DNA of 64,000 bases from Kitasatospora aureofaciens (GCF_019192735.1 NZ_JAHTKP010000040.1:1-64000), one strand, 5' to 3'. Counted from the stretch's first letter, positions 16,811 to 26,216 are shown. Made by a program: numbers and translations. The notes: generated from the letters alone by a model not told the origin.

Positions 16811-17626
16811 GTGCCGTTGTCCGACGACCAGCCGCACACCCGTACGCGGCTACCGGTCGGCGAACAGCCCTCCTCGCAGCCGAACGGCCGTCAGGCCAGG
16901 CCGCTCCGCACCCTCCTGACCGTCCTCGTCGTCGTCACTCTGCTCGTCGTCGCGATCTCCATCGCCAACCACGGCAAACCCGACCCGGGGAACACCGCCC
17001 GCTCCTCCGACAACGCCACCCCCACCGCCCCCTCCGGCGCCGGCCCCGCCCTCAGCGGCGACCAGCCCGTCGGCACCACCACCAACGGCATCGCGAGCGG
17101 CTTCCCGCACACCGACCAGGGCGCCCAGTCCGCCGCCGCCAACTACGCGGTGGCCATCGGCTCCGCGGACATGTTCCGCACCGACACCCGCCACACCATC
17201 GTGGCCACCATCGCCGACCCGACCGCCGTCGCGATCCTCCAGAGCCGCCTGGACCAGGGCTTCGGCGGCGACACCGCCGCCCGCTACGGCCTCGACGCCC
17301 AAGGCCGCGCGCCCAAGGGCCTCACCTTCGTCAGCCGCACCGTCCCGGTCGGCACCAAGCAGGTCGGCTACAGCGACGCCGATGCCAAGGTCGAGGTCTG
17401 GTGCACCGGCCTCACCGGCCTCGCCGGCGAACGCTCCGTCCAGCCCGTGACCACCAACTGGTTCACCCTGGCGCTCTCGCTCCGCTGGACGGGCAGCGAC
17501 TGGAAGCTCACCGACTACACCAGCCGGCAGGGCCCCGCGCCGATGCCCGGAGACCAGCAGGCCGCCACCGCCGACGAGATCACCGGCGCCGTCCAGCAGT
17601 TCGGGGGGTTCCGCTATGCCCGTTGA
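16811..17626 (+). CDS. TcpC/VirB8-like conjugal transfer protein
   Basis: A 271-residue bitopic membrane protein: short cytoplasmic N-terminus, one membrane segment (about residues 33-55, RTLLTVLVVVTLLVVAISIANH) and an exported domain from about residue 100 resembling the NTF2-like fold of TcpC/VirB8 proteins (AAANYAVAIGS.., VEVWCTGLTGL.., NWFTLALSLRWTGSDWKLTDY). GTG 16811 follows AGGAGGG. Its end overlaps the next gene by 11 nt, indicating an operon. Confidence 0.75.
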   Translation: MPLSDDQPHTRTRLPVGEQPSSQPNGRQARPLRTLLTVLVVVTLLVVAISIANHGKPDPGNTARSSDNATPTAPSGAGPALSGDQPVGTTTNGIASGFPHTDQGAQSAAANYAVAIGSADMFRTDTRHTIVATIADPTAVAILQSRLDQGFGGDTAARYGLDAQGRAPKGLTFVSRTVPVGTKQVGYSDADAKVEVWCTGLTGLAGERSVQPVTTNWFTLALSLRWTGSDWKLTDYTSRQGPAPMPGDQQAATADEITGAVQQFGGFRYAR

Positions 17627-18899
17627 CCAGACCTCACACCGCTCCACCGTGCGCCGCGCGGGCACGCTGGCGGGTGCCATGGCAGGCCTGCAGCTGGCGG
17701 CGCTGTTGGCGGCCCAGCGGGTGTTCGCAGAGCCGTCGCCGACACCCTCGGCCACACCCACCTGTCAGAAGGTCGATCTGCCGATCCCCGGCAGTGACGC
17801 GGGGTGTGCCCCGAACGGTGCGGTGGTCATTCCCGGCAGTGGCAGCGTCGGTACCGTCACCGATCCGCTCGGGTCGTTGGCCAAGGGGTGTGCGCAGGCG
17901 GCGGCTTGGGTGGTGCGGAAGTTGTCGGGGGCGATTGACGGGACGACGCAGGTGGACTTCACCAATGCGTCGTTCCTGCAGCAGTACGCGGTGGTGTTCG
18001 CGGCGTCGACGATCATCACGTTGGTGCTGTGGCTGCTGGCGGTGACGAAGCGGGCGGTGCGGGGGGCGCCGTTGACGACGGCGATCTCGGAGGCGATCGG
18101 GTTCCTGTGGCTGACGGTCGTGGCGTCCGCGTTCACGCCGTTGATCCTGTACACCGTGGTGAGTGCGACGGACGGGCTGACCAAGGCGATCGCGGTGGGG
18201 ACGAAGTCGGACACCGGGACGTATCTGGGCGGGTTCGCGGACACCCTGGAGAAGGGTGACATGGGGGGCGGGCCGCTGATCCTGATCATCGTGTCGCTGG
18301 TGGCGGTGCTGGCGGCGGCGGTGCTCTGGATCGAGCTGCTGATCCGGGCGGCGATGCTGTACGTGGGCGCGCTGCTGGGTACGGCGGTGTACGCGGGGCT
18401 GGTGGACAAGCAGCTGTGGAAGCACGTGCGCCGGTGGGCGGGGGTGATGGTGGCGGTGGACCTGGCGAAGCCGATCATCGTGATCATCCTGGGCCTGGCG
18501 GGTGCGGTGGCGACCGGGGCCGGGGCCAACGACGACTTCGCCCGGGTCCTGTCCGGGCTGGCGATCCTCTTCCTGTCGATCTTCGCGAGCGCGGCCGTGT
18601 ACCGCTTCGTGCCGGGCTTCGGCGACGAGATCATGAACATGCGGCATGCCCGGGCCAGCGCGGTGTCGGCCGGCTCGGCGATGATCAACGGCACTGCGAA
18701 CCTGATGAAGCAGGGCATCACCACCCACGGCGACCGCGGTCAGGCGGCCGGTACGGGTGGCGGCGGGGGTGCGGGGGGCGGTTCGGTGGCCCCGGGCATC
18801 GCCGCGCACGCGGGCCGTACGCCGGCTCCGCCGCCGCAGGCCGGGCCGCCGCAGGCTCCGGTTCCGATCCGCGACAGCAATCCAGCGAAGGGGGGGTGA
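17616..18899 (+). CDS. TrbL/VirB6-like polytopic membrane protein
   Basis: A 427-residue protein with a cleavable signal-like N-terminus ending near VFAEP, a two-cysteine exported loop (PTCQKVDL.., DAGCAPNG) and about six membrane segments between residues 120 and 345 (e.g. YAVVFAASTIITLVLWLLA, ILIIVSLVAVLAAAVLWIEL). The C-terminus is Gly/Pro-rich and likely cytoplasmic. This architecture is that of TrbL/VirB6 channel components. Overlaps the VirB8-like gene by 11 nt and is followed after 7 nt by the next gene. Confidence 0.75.
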   Translation: MPVDQTSHRSTVRRAGTLAGAMAGLQLAALLAAQRVFAEPSPTPSATPTCQKVDLPIPGSDAGCAPNGAVVIPGSGSVGTVTDPLGSLAKGCAQAAAWVVRKLSGAIDGTTQVDFTNASFLQQYAVVFAASTIITLVLWLLAVTKRAVRGAPLTTAISEAIGFLWLTVVASAFTPLILYTVVSATDGLTKAIAVGTKSDTGTYLGGFADTLEKGDMGGGPLILIIVSLVAVLAAAVLWIELLIRAAMLYVGALLGTAVYAGLVDKQLWKHVRRWAGVMVAVDLAKPIIVIILGLAGAVATGAGANDDFARVLSGLAILFLSIFASAAVYRFVPGFGDEIMNMRHARASAVSAGSAMINGTANLMKQGITTHGDRGQAAGTGGGGGAGGGSVAPGIAAHAGRTPAPPPQAGPPQAPVPIRDSNPAKGG

Positions 18900-18906
18900 C
18901 GGGTAA

Positions 18907-20493
18907 GTGAGCAGCGAACCGCTCGGTCAGTACGGTGCCCAGTACGCCCAGCCGTATGTGCACCAGCGCCGTACCTACCTGATCGGCAAGGCCCGCCCGA
19001 ATGCGCCGATCGGCCGGAACCGGGAGTCCGGCGAGATCGTTCTGATCATCTTCGGGGCGTTCCTCGGGATGCTCTGGGGCCTGCTGATGCCGGTCCTGCC
19101 GCTGCGCATCGCGGGCCTGGTCGGCCTGCCCGTGCTGGCCATCGCGGCGGTCTACGTGCCGTACCGCAAGCGGACGTTCTACAAGTGGGTGGAGATCAAC
19201 CGCACCTACCGGCGGACGGTCCGCAGCGGCCGGGCGTGGCGGTCGGACGTGATGGACGCCGGCACCCGGATGGACGGCCGGGAGGTGGAGGTCGGTCCGC
19301 CGCCGGGGGTGGGGCGGCTGCGTTGGCTGACGGCGCCGTTCGGGCCGGACGAGGTCGGGGTGCTGATGCACCTTGAGCGGCGGACGGTGACGGCCGCGAT
19401 CGAGATCGAGGGCCCAGGCGTGGGCCTGCGCGACTCGGAGGACCAGGAGGCGCTGGTCGACCGGTTCGGCACGCTGCTGAAGCACGTTGCCAACGGGGAC
19501 GGCTTCGTGACGCGGCTGCAGATCCTGGCCCGGACACTGCCGGCCGATCCGGACGCGCACGCCAAGGACGTCGAGCGGCGCGGTGACCACGACTCGCCGC
19601 GCTGGCTGCAGGACTCGTACGACCAGTTGCAGTCGATGGTGTCGACCTCCTCGGAGCAGCACCGGGCGTACCTGGTGGCCTGCATGCACTACACCCGCGA
19701 CCTGGCAGCCGAGGCGCACGCGATGGGCCACAGCGCCTATGAACAGCGTGCGACCGGCGGGCGGGCCCGGGACGACGAGGGGCTGGCGGCCGTGATGGCG
19801 CGCGAGCTGACCGACATCTGTGCCCGGCTGGCGGAGGCGGACATCCGGGTGCGCCAGCCGCTCGGCCAGGCCCGGCTCTCCTCGCTGCTGCACTCGATGT
19901 ACGACCCGGACCACCCGATCGACCACATCCAGGCGATGTCCCGGCGCAACGCCTGGCCGGCCGAGCTGGACGCGACCCACCCGCAGTACCTGACCGCGAA
20001 GACCCGCGAGTCGACGACCCGGGAGCCGTGGTGCCACGCCACCGCGTGGATCAAGGAGTGGCCGCTGACCCCGGTGGGCGTCAACTTCCTGGCGCCGCTG
20101 CTGGTGCACACCCCGGACGTGATCCGGACGGTCGCGGTGACGATGGACCTGGAGCCCACCGACGTCGCGATCGAGCGGATGCTGACCGAGAAGACCAACG
20201 ACGAGGCGGAGGCCAGCCGCGCGGCCAAGATGAACCGCACGGTCGACCCGCGCGACCTGGCCCACACCGGCCGGGTGGACCAGCGCGGTGACGACCTGGC
20301 GTCCGGCGCGGCCGGGGTCAACCTGGTCGGCTACATCACGGTCTCCTCGCGCAACCCCGAGGCGCTGGCCCGCGACAAGCGGACCATCCGGGCCTCGGCC
20401 GGCAAGAGCTACCTCAAGCTGGAGTGGTGCGACCGCGAGCACCACCGGGCCTTCGTCAACACCCTGCCGTTCGCCACCGGCATCCGCCGCTGA
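18907..20493 (+). CDS. SCO6880 family protein, PrgI/VirB3-VirB4-like membrane component
   Basis: A 528-residue protein of the type called SCO6880 family in streptomycetes. An N-terminal segment with RRTYLIGKARPNAPIGRNRESGE precedes two membrane helices (about residues 40-80), as in PrgI/VirB3 proteins. The large cytoplasmic remainder (RLRWLTAPFGPDEVGVLMHLERRTVTAAIEIEG.., DRFGTLLKHVANGDGFVTRLQILARTLP) resembles the N-terminal domain of VirB4/TraE ATPases but has no Walker motif. GTG 18907 is 7 nt after the previous stop. The ATPase half is encoded by the next gene, so a VirB3-VirB4 function looks split over two genes. Confidence 0.75.
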   Translation: MSSEPLGQYGAQYAQPYVHQRRTYLIGKARPNAPIGRNRESGEIVLIIFGAFLGMLWGLLMPVLPLRIAGLVGLPVLAIAAVYVPYRKRTFYKWVEINRTYRRTVRSGRAWRSDVMDAGTRMDGREVEVGPPPGVGRLRWLTAPFGPDEVGVLMHLERRTVTAAIEIEGPGVGLRDSEDQEALVDRFGTLLKHVANGDGFVTRLQILARTLPADPDAHAKDVERRGDHDSPRWLQDSYDQLQSMVSTSSEQHRAYLVACMHYTRDLAAEAHAMGHSAYEQRATGGRARDDEGLAAVMARELTDICARLAEADIRVRQPLGQARLSSLLHSMYDPDHPIDHIQAMSRRNAWPAELDATHPQYLTAKTRESTTREPWCHATAWIKEWPLTPVGVNFLAPLLVHTPDVIRTVAVTMDLEPTDVAIERMLTEKTNDEAEASRAAKMNRTVDPRDLAHTGRVDQRGDDLASGAAGVNLVGYITVSSRNPEALARDKRTIRASAGKSYLKLEWCDREHHRAFVNTLPFATGIRR

Positions 20494-20541
20494 CCCGCTG
20501 TTTCACGTTCACCGCCCAGCTGACACACCAGGAGGCCGCTC

Positions 20542-21891
20542 ATGGGGCTCGGCAACCTCACCGACGCGTTCACCAGCCTGATGTTCGGCAAGGTGGAGAC
20601 CACCCGGCTGCCGGTGCGCACCTCGACCGGCCAGGCGCAGGCGGTCTACCTGCCCACCGCCGCACCGGGGTTGGGCGACTCCGGTGTGATCATCGGCCGC
20701 GAGGTGTACAGCGGCAAAGGGTACGTCTACGACCCCTTCCAGCTGTACGGGCAGCAGCTGCCGGCCCCGCACTGGCTGGTGCTGGGCGAGTCCGGCAACG
20801 GCAAGTCGGCTCTGGAGAAGACGTACGTCCTGCGGCAGTTGAGGTTCCGCGACCGGCAGGTGGTGGTGCTCGACGCGCAGGGCGAGGACGGCGTCGGCGA
20901 GTGGAACCTGATCGCCAACGCGCTGGGTATAAAGTCCATCCGCCTGGACCCGATGGCGGCCCGGGACGGCGGAGTGAAGCTCAACCCGCTGGACCCGGCG
21001 ATCACGCAGACCGGTCAGCTGTCGCTGCTGCGCACCATCGTCGAGGTGGCGATGGGGCGCGGCCTGGAGGAGCGGGCCGGCTTCGCGCTGAAGGCCGCGC
21101 ACGCGCACGTGGTGGCCTCGGTGAAGGACCGTCAGCCGGTGCTGGACGACATCATCGACACCCTGCGCAGCCCAGAGCTATCCTCGGTGGAGTCGCTGGG
21201 CGTGGCGGTGGACGAGGTGCAGTCCTGGGGCCTGGACGTGGCGCTGGTGCTGGACCGGCTGGTCGACGGCGACCTGCGCGGCATGTTCGACGGGCCGACC
21301 ACCGACGGCATCGACCTGGACGCGCCGCTGATCGTCTTCGACCTCTCGCACATCGACCGCAACTCGATCGCGATGCCGATCCTGATGGCGATCGTCGGCG
21401 TGTGGCTGGAGCACACCTGGATCAGGCCGGACCGGAAGAAGCGCATCTTCCTGGTCGAGGAGGCCTGGCACATCATCAACAGCCCGTTCGTGGCCCAGCT
21501 GTTCCAGCGTCTGCTGAAGTTCGGTCGCCGGCTCGGACTCTCCTTCGTCGCGGTGGTGCACCACCTGTCGGACGTGGTGGACGGCGCGGCGGCCAAGGAG
21601 GCCTCGGCGATCCTGAAGATGGCCTCCACCCGGACGATCTACATGCAGAAGGCCGAGGAGGCGCGGGCCACCGGCCGGGTGCTGGGCCTGCCGCGGTGGG
21701 CGGTGGAGATCATCCCGACGCTGTCGCCGGGTATCGCGGTCTGGGACGTCAACGGGAACGTCCAGGTGGTCAAGCACATCATCACCGAGGCGGAACGGCC
21801 GCTGGTCTACACCGACCGCGCCATGACGGAGGACGCGGTCGCCGAACGGACGCGTGCCGAGCGGCAGTTGGCGGCCGAGCCGGGGGTGTGA
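20542..21891 (+). CDS. VirB4-like ATPase of the type IV secretion-like cluster
   Basis: A 449-residue FtsK/HerA-superfamily ATPase. Walker A is LGESGNGKSALEK (about residues 82-94), Walker B is RIFLVEEAWHII (near 305), followed by the usual RLGLSFVAVVHHLSDV sensor region. VirB4/TraC ATPases drive pilus or channel assembly. ATG 20542 follows AGGAGG at 20530. No membrane segments are seen. Last gene of the cluster; no VirD4 coupling protein or relaxase follows. Confidence 0.85.
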   Translation: MGLGNLTDAFTSLMFGKVETTRLPVRTSTGQAQAVYLPTAAPGLGDSGVIIGREVYSGKGYVYDPFQLYGQQLPAPHWLVLGESGNGKSALEKTYVLRQLRFRDRQVVVLDAQGEDGVGEWNLIANALGIKSIRLDPMAARDGGVKLNPLDPAITQTGQLSLLRTIVEVAMGRGLEERAGFALKAAHAHVVASVKDRQPVLDDIIDTLRSPELSSVESLGVAVDEVQSWGLDVALVLDRLVDGDLRGMFDGPTTDGIDLDAPLIVFDLSHIDRNSIAMPILMAIVGVWLEHTWIRPDRKKRIFLVEEAWHIINSPFVAQLFQRLLKFGRRLGLSFVAVVHHLSDVVDGAAAKEASAILKMASTRTIYMQKAEEARATGRVLGLPRWAVEIIPTLSPGIAVWDVNGNVQVVKHIITEAERPLVYTDRAMTEDAVAERTRAERQLAAEPGV

Positions 21892-21960
21892 GCGGGCGCT
21901 CCCGCCGGGGCGGTCCACGGGGCGGTCCCGTGAAGGCCGTGCGCTGATTCGTCCACGACG

Positions 21961-21989
21961 GTTCGTCAGCGGGTCACCCACTCGTTACG
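21961..21989 (+). promoter_or_regulatory. Possible PHO box upstream of the 5'-nucleotidase gene
   Basis: GTTCGTC (21961), GGTCACC (21972) and CGTTACG (21983) are spaced 11 nt apart and match the PhoP unit GTTCACC at 5, 6 and about 3 positions. The gene is a typical phosphate-scavenging target, so PhoP control is plausible but not proven. Confidence 0.3.
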
Positions 21990-22103
21990 GTTGAGGCCCT
22001 GACAGCTACGCGCGTTGACCCTAGGCTGCACTCGCGCACACCCATATTCATCGCGCGCCTGCGCCTGTCCACGGCCGGGCGCTCCTAGGTGCAGGGGGCC
22101 CTC

Positions 22104-23903
22104 ATGCTCACCGTCAGATCCCGACGCGCGGCGCTCGCCATGGTCGCCGCGGCCGGACTGTTCGGCACGGTGGCCGTGCCGGCGGCCGCCCAGGCCGCCG
22201 ACGCCGGCGCCCGGCATCACAGGACCGTCGACCTCCAGCTGCTGGCGATCAACGACTTCCACGGCAACCTGGAGCCCCCGGCCGGCTCCTCCGGCACCGT
22301 CCGGGAGATCGACCCGGCGACCGGCCGGCCGGTCAACACCCCGGCCGGCGGCGTCGAGTACCTGGCCACCGCGCTGCGCCAGGCGCGCGAGGCCGCCGAC
22401 GACTCGATCACCGTCGCGGCCGGCGACATCGTCGGGGCCAGCCCGCTCACCTCGGCCCTGTTCCACGACGAGCCGACCATCGAGGCGATGGACAAGCTCG
22501 GCCTGGACGTCACCTCGGTCGGCAACCACGAGTTCGACCACGGCGCGCAGGAGCTGCTGCGGCTGCAGAACGGCGGCTGCCACCCGGTCGACGGCTGCTA
22601 CGAGAAGGGCCGCAAGTTCCGCGGCGCCAACTTCAACTACCTGTCCGCCAACGTCACCGACGAGAACACCGGCGAGCCGCTGCTGCCCCCGTACTGGGTG
22701 ACCAAGTCGCAGGGCGTGAAGATCGGCTTCATCGGCGTCACCCTGGAAGGCACGCCGAACATCGTGACGGCGGAGGGCGTCAAGGGCCTGAAGTTCGCCA
22801 ACGAGGTCACCACGATCAACAAGTACGCCGCAGAGCTCAAGGAGCAGGGCGTCAACTCGATCGTCGCGCTGATCCACGAGGGCGGCTACCCGGCCAGCAG
22901 CGTCTACAACTATGACTGCGGCCCGGCCGGCCAGGGCATCTCCGGCCCGATCGTCGACATCGCGAAGAAGATCGACCCGGCGGTCGGCGCCATCGTCACC
23001 GGCCACACCCACAACGCGTACGCCTGCACCATCCCCGACCCGAACGGCGTGCCGCGCTCGGTGACCAGCGCCGCCTCCTTCGGCCGGCTCTTCACCCAGA
23101 TCGACCTGAAGCTCGACAAGAGCACCGGCACCATCGTGCGCCCCTCGGTCAAGGCGGAGAACCACATCGTGCGCCGCACGCTGCCGAAGGCCGAGGACAT
23201 GAGCGAGCTGATCGCCCGCTACTCCAAGCTGGCCGCCCCGATCGCCAACCGCCCGGTCGGCTACATCGCCTCGGACATCAACGGTCGCGGCAGCAGCGAC
23301 CTGGAGAAGCCGCTCGGCGACCTGATCGCCGACGCGCAGCTGGAGGGGCTGGCCCCGGCGGACAAGGGCGGGGCGCAGGTCGCCTTCATGAACCCCGGCG
23401 GCATCCGGTCCGACCTGGTCTACAAGGCGGCCGGCAGTGAGGGCGACGGGGTGGTGACCTACGGCAAGGCGTTCACCGTCCAGCCGTTCACCAACATGAT
23501 GCAGGTCAAGACGCTGACCGGCGCCCAGCTGATCCAGCTGCTCCAGCAGCAGGTCAGCGGGGGCAACACCGGGGCGCCGAAGATCCTGCAGGTGTCCAAG
23601 AACCTGAGCTACACCCTGGACATGCGCAAGACCGGTGCCGACCGGGTCCTCGTCGACTCGGTCCGGCTCAACGGCGCGCCGATCGACCCGGCCGCCAAGT
23701 ACCGGGTCGCGGCCAACGAGTTCCTGGCCACCGGCGGCGACGGCTTCCCGGCCCTCGCGGCCGGCACCGACAAGCTCGTCGGCGTCTCCGACCTGGAGGT
23801 GCTCGTCGCCTACCTGGGTGCCCACAGCTCGGCGGCCGCGCCGCTGAAGGCCCCGGCGCAGGACCGGATCAAGGTCATCGGCCCGGGCAGCGACATCGAC
23901 TGA
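22104..23903 (+). CDS. Secreted 5'-nucleotidase / 2',3'-cyclic phosphodiesterase
   Basis: A 599-residue exported metallophosphoesterase of the UshA family that releases phosphate from extracellular nucleotides. An Arg-containing signal peptide ends near AAQAADA. Metal-binding motifs are visible in order: AINDFHGN, GDIVGAS, VGNHEFDHG, LIHEGGY, GHTHNAY. The 5'-nucleotidase C-terminal domain begins near residue 385 (NRPVGYIASDINGR) and contains the usual NPGGIRSDL and ANEFLATGGDGF. ATG 22104 has AGGGGG 7 nt before it; GTG 22089 is less likely. Fits with the pst genes as a phosphate-scavenging function. Confidence 0.95.
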   Translation: MLTVRSRRAALAMVAAAGLFGTVAVPAAAQAADAGARHHRTVDLQLLAINDFHGNLEPPAGSSGTVREIDPATGRPVNTPAGGVEYLATALRQAREAADDSITVAAGDIVGASPLTSALFHDEPTIEAMDKLGLDVTSVGNHEFDHGAQELLRLQNGGCHPVDGCYEKGRKFRGANFNYLSANVTDENTGEPLLPPYWVTKSQGVKIGFIGVTLEGTPNIVTAEGVKGLKFANEVTTINKYAAELKEQGVNSIVALIHEGGYPASSVYNYDCGPAGQGISGPIVDIAKKIDPAVGAIVTGHTHNAYACTIPDPNGVPRSVTSAASFGRLFTQIDLKLDKSTGTIVRPSVKAENHIVRRTLPKAEDMSELIARYSKLAAPIANRPVGYIASDINGRGSSDLEKPLGDLIADAQLEGLAPADKGGAQVAFMNPGGIRSDLVYKAAGSEGDGVVTYGKAFTVQPFTNMMQVKTLTGAQLIQLLQQQVSGGNTGAPKILQVSKNLSYTLDMRKTGADRVLVDSVRLNGAPIDPAAKYRVAANEFLATGGDGFPALAAGTDKLVGVSDLEVLVAYLGAHSSAAAPLKAPAQDRIKVIGPGSDID

Positions 23904-23917
23904 CCGTGAGCCGGCAC

Positions 23918-23956
23918 AGGACGGGCGGGGCGCTGTCGGGGCGCCCCGCCCGTCCT
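23918..23956. terminator. Bidirectional terminator between nucleotidase and sensor kinase genes
   Basis: aggacgggcggggcgc (23918-23933) pairs perfectly with gcgccccgcccgtcct (23941-23956) around a 7-nt loop, then 'gctt'. It lies between two convergent genes with stops at 23903 and 23959. Confidence 0.85.
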
Positions 23957-23958
23957 GC

Positions 23959-25449
23959 TTATTCGGGCGTGGGCCCGCCCGGCAGCCGGACGGTGGCCAG
24001 GGCGCCCGGACCGCCGTCCCCGGCCGGGCCCAGCGACACCGAGCCGCCGGCCTCCCGGACGCTCTGCGCGACGATCGACAACCCGAGGCCGGAGCCCGGC
24101 AGTTGGCGCGAGGAGGGGGAGCGCCAGAACCGGTCGAACACGTACTGCAGCTCGTCCGGCGGGATGCCGGGGCCGTGGTCGCGGACGGTCAGCACGCCCT
24201 GCCGGAGGCGGACGTCGATGGTGCCGCCGGGCGGGCTGTACTTGACCGCGTTGTCCAGCAGGTTGATCACCGCCCGTTCGAGCCCGGCGGCGTCGCCGTG
24301 GACGAACCAGGGCTCGGCGGCCGTCTCGAAGACCAGTCCCGGGCCGCGCAACTTCGCGCGCTCGACGGCGCGTTGGGCGATCTCGTGCAGGGCCACCACG
24401 GTGAGGTTGGGGCCGGCCTTCGGGGTGTCGGGGCGGGAGAGCTGGAGGAGATCGCCGATGAGGACGGTGAGTTCCTGCATCTGGGCCTTCAGGTTGCCCA
24501 GCAGCTTGGTCTTGGTGGCCGGGGGGAGCGGGCGGCCCGTGTCGTTGCTGCGGATCAGCAGGTCGACGTTGGTGCGGAGGGACGTGAGGGGCGTGCGGAG
24601 CTCGTGCCCGGCGTCGGCGATCAGACGGGTCTGCCGCTCGCGGGAGTTGGCGAGGGCGGTGCTCATGGAGTTGAAGGAGGTGGAGAGGCGGGCGATCTCG
24701 TCGTCCCCGTGGACGGGGATCGTGCTGCCGACCTCCTCGGTGCGGGCGATGTGTTCGACGGCGTCGGTGAGTTGGTCAACGGGCTTGAGGGAGGAGTGGG
24801 CGACCAGGCGGCCGGCGATGGCGGCGAGGAGGATGCCGCCGACGGAGACGGCGCCTAGGAGGATGGCGAGGCCTTGGAGGGAGTCCTCGACGGATTGTGT
24901 GGGGGTGGCCACCATCACCAGCACGGGCGGGGCCGCCGGGCCGTTCCGGACCATGGAGAGCCGGACCATCGCCGGATCACCGTTGGTGTAGCGGCCGTCA
25001 CGGATGATCGCCTGGCCGCCCTTGAGCCGGAACGCCTGGGTGTCGTCCTTTTGGAGCACAATCGCCCTGGTCGCGTTCGGAGGCAGACACACCATGGCTT
25101 GATCCGCCACGATGTACTGAGTGTCCCGAGGCACGGGGCCGCCCCCGGTTGCCTCGGGGGTGGCTTGCACCTGCTGGAGAGCAGCCTCCGGGGTGGCGGG
25201 GCAAGGAACGTGAAGGGTCACTCCCCGGGGTTGCGGCGCGCTCAGCAGCTCCGTCCGCACCTGGTTGTAGAGCTGCCTCTCCACGATGAACCAGCACGCC
25301 AGCGCCGACAGCGCGATGGCCACCGCCACCGCCGCCGCGCTCAGGAAGGTGAGGCGGCTGCGCAGCGAGCGGGAGCGGAACCAGTGGGCGAGCCGCCGGG
25401 GCCGGGAGGTGCGGGGCGGAGCCAGTGGTGGGGGTGGGATGTTGCTCAC
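23959..25449 (-). CDS. Sensor histidine kinase, MprB-like
   Basis: A 496-residue membrane kinase. Order: membrane segment near residues 35-58, an extracellular sensor with Cys-containing loops (VPCPAT, MVCLPP), second membrane segment near 195-220, HAMP domain, H-box AGHELRTPLTSLRTN with the phosphorylated His, N-box INLLDNAVKYSP, G boxes DHGPGIP and GSGLGLSIV. GTG 25449 overlaps the regulator stop by 4 nt, so both are translated together. The pairing with a protease gene next door resembles MprAB-type envelope stress systems; the signal is unknown. Confidence 0.92.
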   Translation of the reverse strand: MSNIPPPPLAPPRTSRPRRLAHWFRSRSLRSRLTFLSAAAVAVAIALSALACWFIVERQLYNQVRTELLSAPQPRGVTLHVPCPATPEAALQQVQATPEATGGGPVPRDTQYIVADQAMVCLPPNATRAIVLQKDDTQAFRLKGGQAIIRDGRYTNGDPAMVRLSMVRNGPAAPPVLVMVATPTQSVEDSLQGLAILLGAVSVGGILLAAIAGRLVAHSSLKPVDQLTDAVEHIARTEEVGSTIPVHGDDEIARLSTSFNSMSTALANSRERQTRLIADAGHELRTPLTSLRTNVDLLIRSNDTGRPLPPATKTKLLGNLKAQMQELTVLIGDLLQLSRPDTPKAGPNLTVVALHEIAQRAVERAKLRGPGLVFETAAEPWFVHGDAAGLERAVINLLDNAVKYSPPGGTIDVRLRQGVLTVRDHGPGIPPDELQYVFDRFWRSPSSRQLPGSGLGLSIVAQSVREAGGSVSLGPAGDGGPGALATVRLPGGPTPE

Positions 25450-26216
25450 GCGCTGGTGCCGGTGGCCGGGCGCAGGGCGTAGCCGACGCCGCGAACGGTC
25501 TGGATGATCCGGGGCATGCCGCCCTGCTCGGTCTTGCGGCGCAGGTACATCACGTAGACGTCCAGGGAGTTGGAGGAGGGCTCGAAGTCGAACCCCCAGA
25601 CAGCCTTGAGGATCTGCTCGCGGGTGAGCACCTGGCGCGGGTGGGAGAGGAACATCTCCAGCAGCATGAACTCGGTGCGGGTCAGTTCGACGGACTTGCC
25701 GGCGCGGGTGACCTCGCGGGTGGCGGTGTTCATCCGGAGGTCGCCGAAGGCCAGCACCTCGCTCTCGTCCTCGGCGGCGGCGCGGGCGGCGGCCTCGGTG
25801 GCGAGGGCGTTGCGGCGGAGCAGGGCGCGGACCCGTGCGAGGAGTTCGTCGAGTTCGAAGGGCTTGGCGAGGTAGTCGTCGGCGCCGACGTCGAGGCCGG
25901 TGACACGGTCGCCGACGGCGTCCCGGGCGGTGAGCATGAGCACCGGGACGGTGTCGCCGCGGGAGCGCATCCGGCGGACGGCGGTGAGGCCGTCCATCCG
26001 GGGCATCATGATGTCCAGCAGGACGAGGTCGGGCTTGTCGCGTTCGACGGATTCGAGGGCCTCGTAGCCGTCGGTGGCGGTGGCGACCTCGTACCCCTCG
26101 AAGGCGAGGCTGCTCTCCAGGGCGTCCCGGAGGGCGGGTTCGTCGTCGACCACGAGAAGTCGGGCCGCGGTGTGGCCGGACTCGGCGGGGGTGCGGTCGT
26201 CGGCGGACGGGGTCAT
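25446..26216 (-). CDS. OmpR-family response regulator, MprA-like
   Basis: A 256-residue regulator. The receiver has the acidic pair in VVDDEP, phosphoacceptor Asp in LVLLDIMMP and Lys in YLAKPFE; the winged-helix output domain has VELTRTEFMLLEMF and SLDVYVMYLRRKTE..RTVRGVGY. It overlaps the kinase gene by 4 nt. ATG 26216 has AAAGGG about 10 nt upstream. A 54-nt gap separates it from the upstream protease gene on the same strand, so the three may be cotranscribed. Confidence 0.94.
   Translation of the reverse strand: MTPSADDRTPAESGHTAARLLVVDDEPALRDALESSLAFEGYEVATATDGYEALESVERDKPDLVLLDIMMPRMDGLTAVRRMRSRGDTVPVLMLTARDAVGDRVTGLDVGADDYLAKPFELDELLARVRALLRRNALATEAAARAAAEDESEVLAFGDLRMNTATREVTRAGKSVELTRTEFMLLEMFLSHPRQVLTREQILKAVWGFDFEPSSNSLDVYVMYLRRKTEQGGMPRIIQTVRGVGYALRPATGTSA

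Noticed and set aside
14830..21891. The secretion-like cluster as an integrative conjugative element
   Set aside because: No integrase, excisionase, relaxase, replication gene or flanking repeats are visible, and codon use matches the neighbours.
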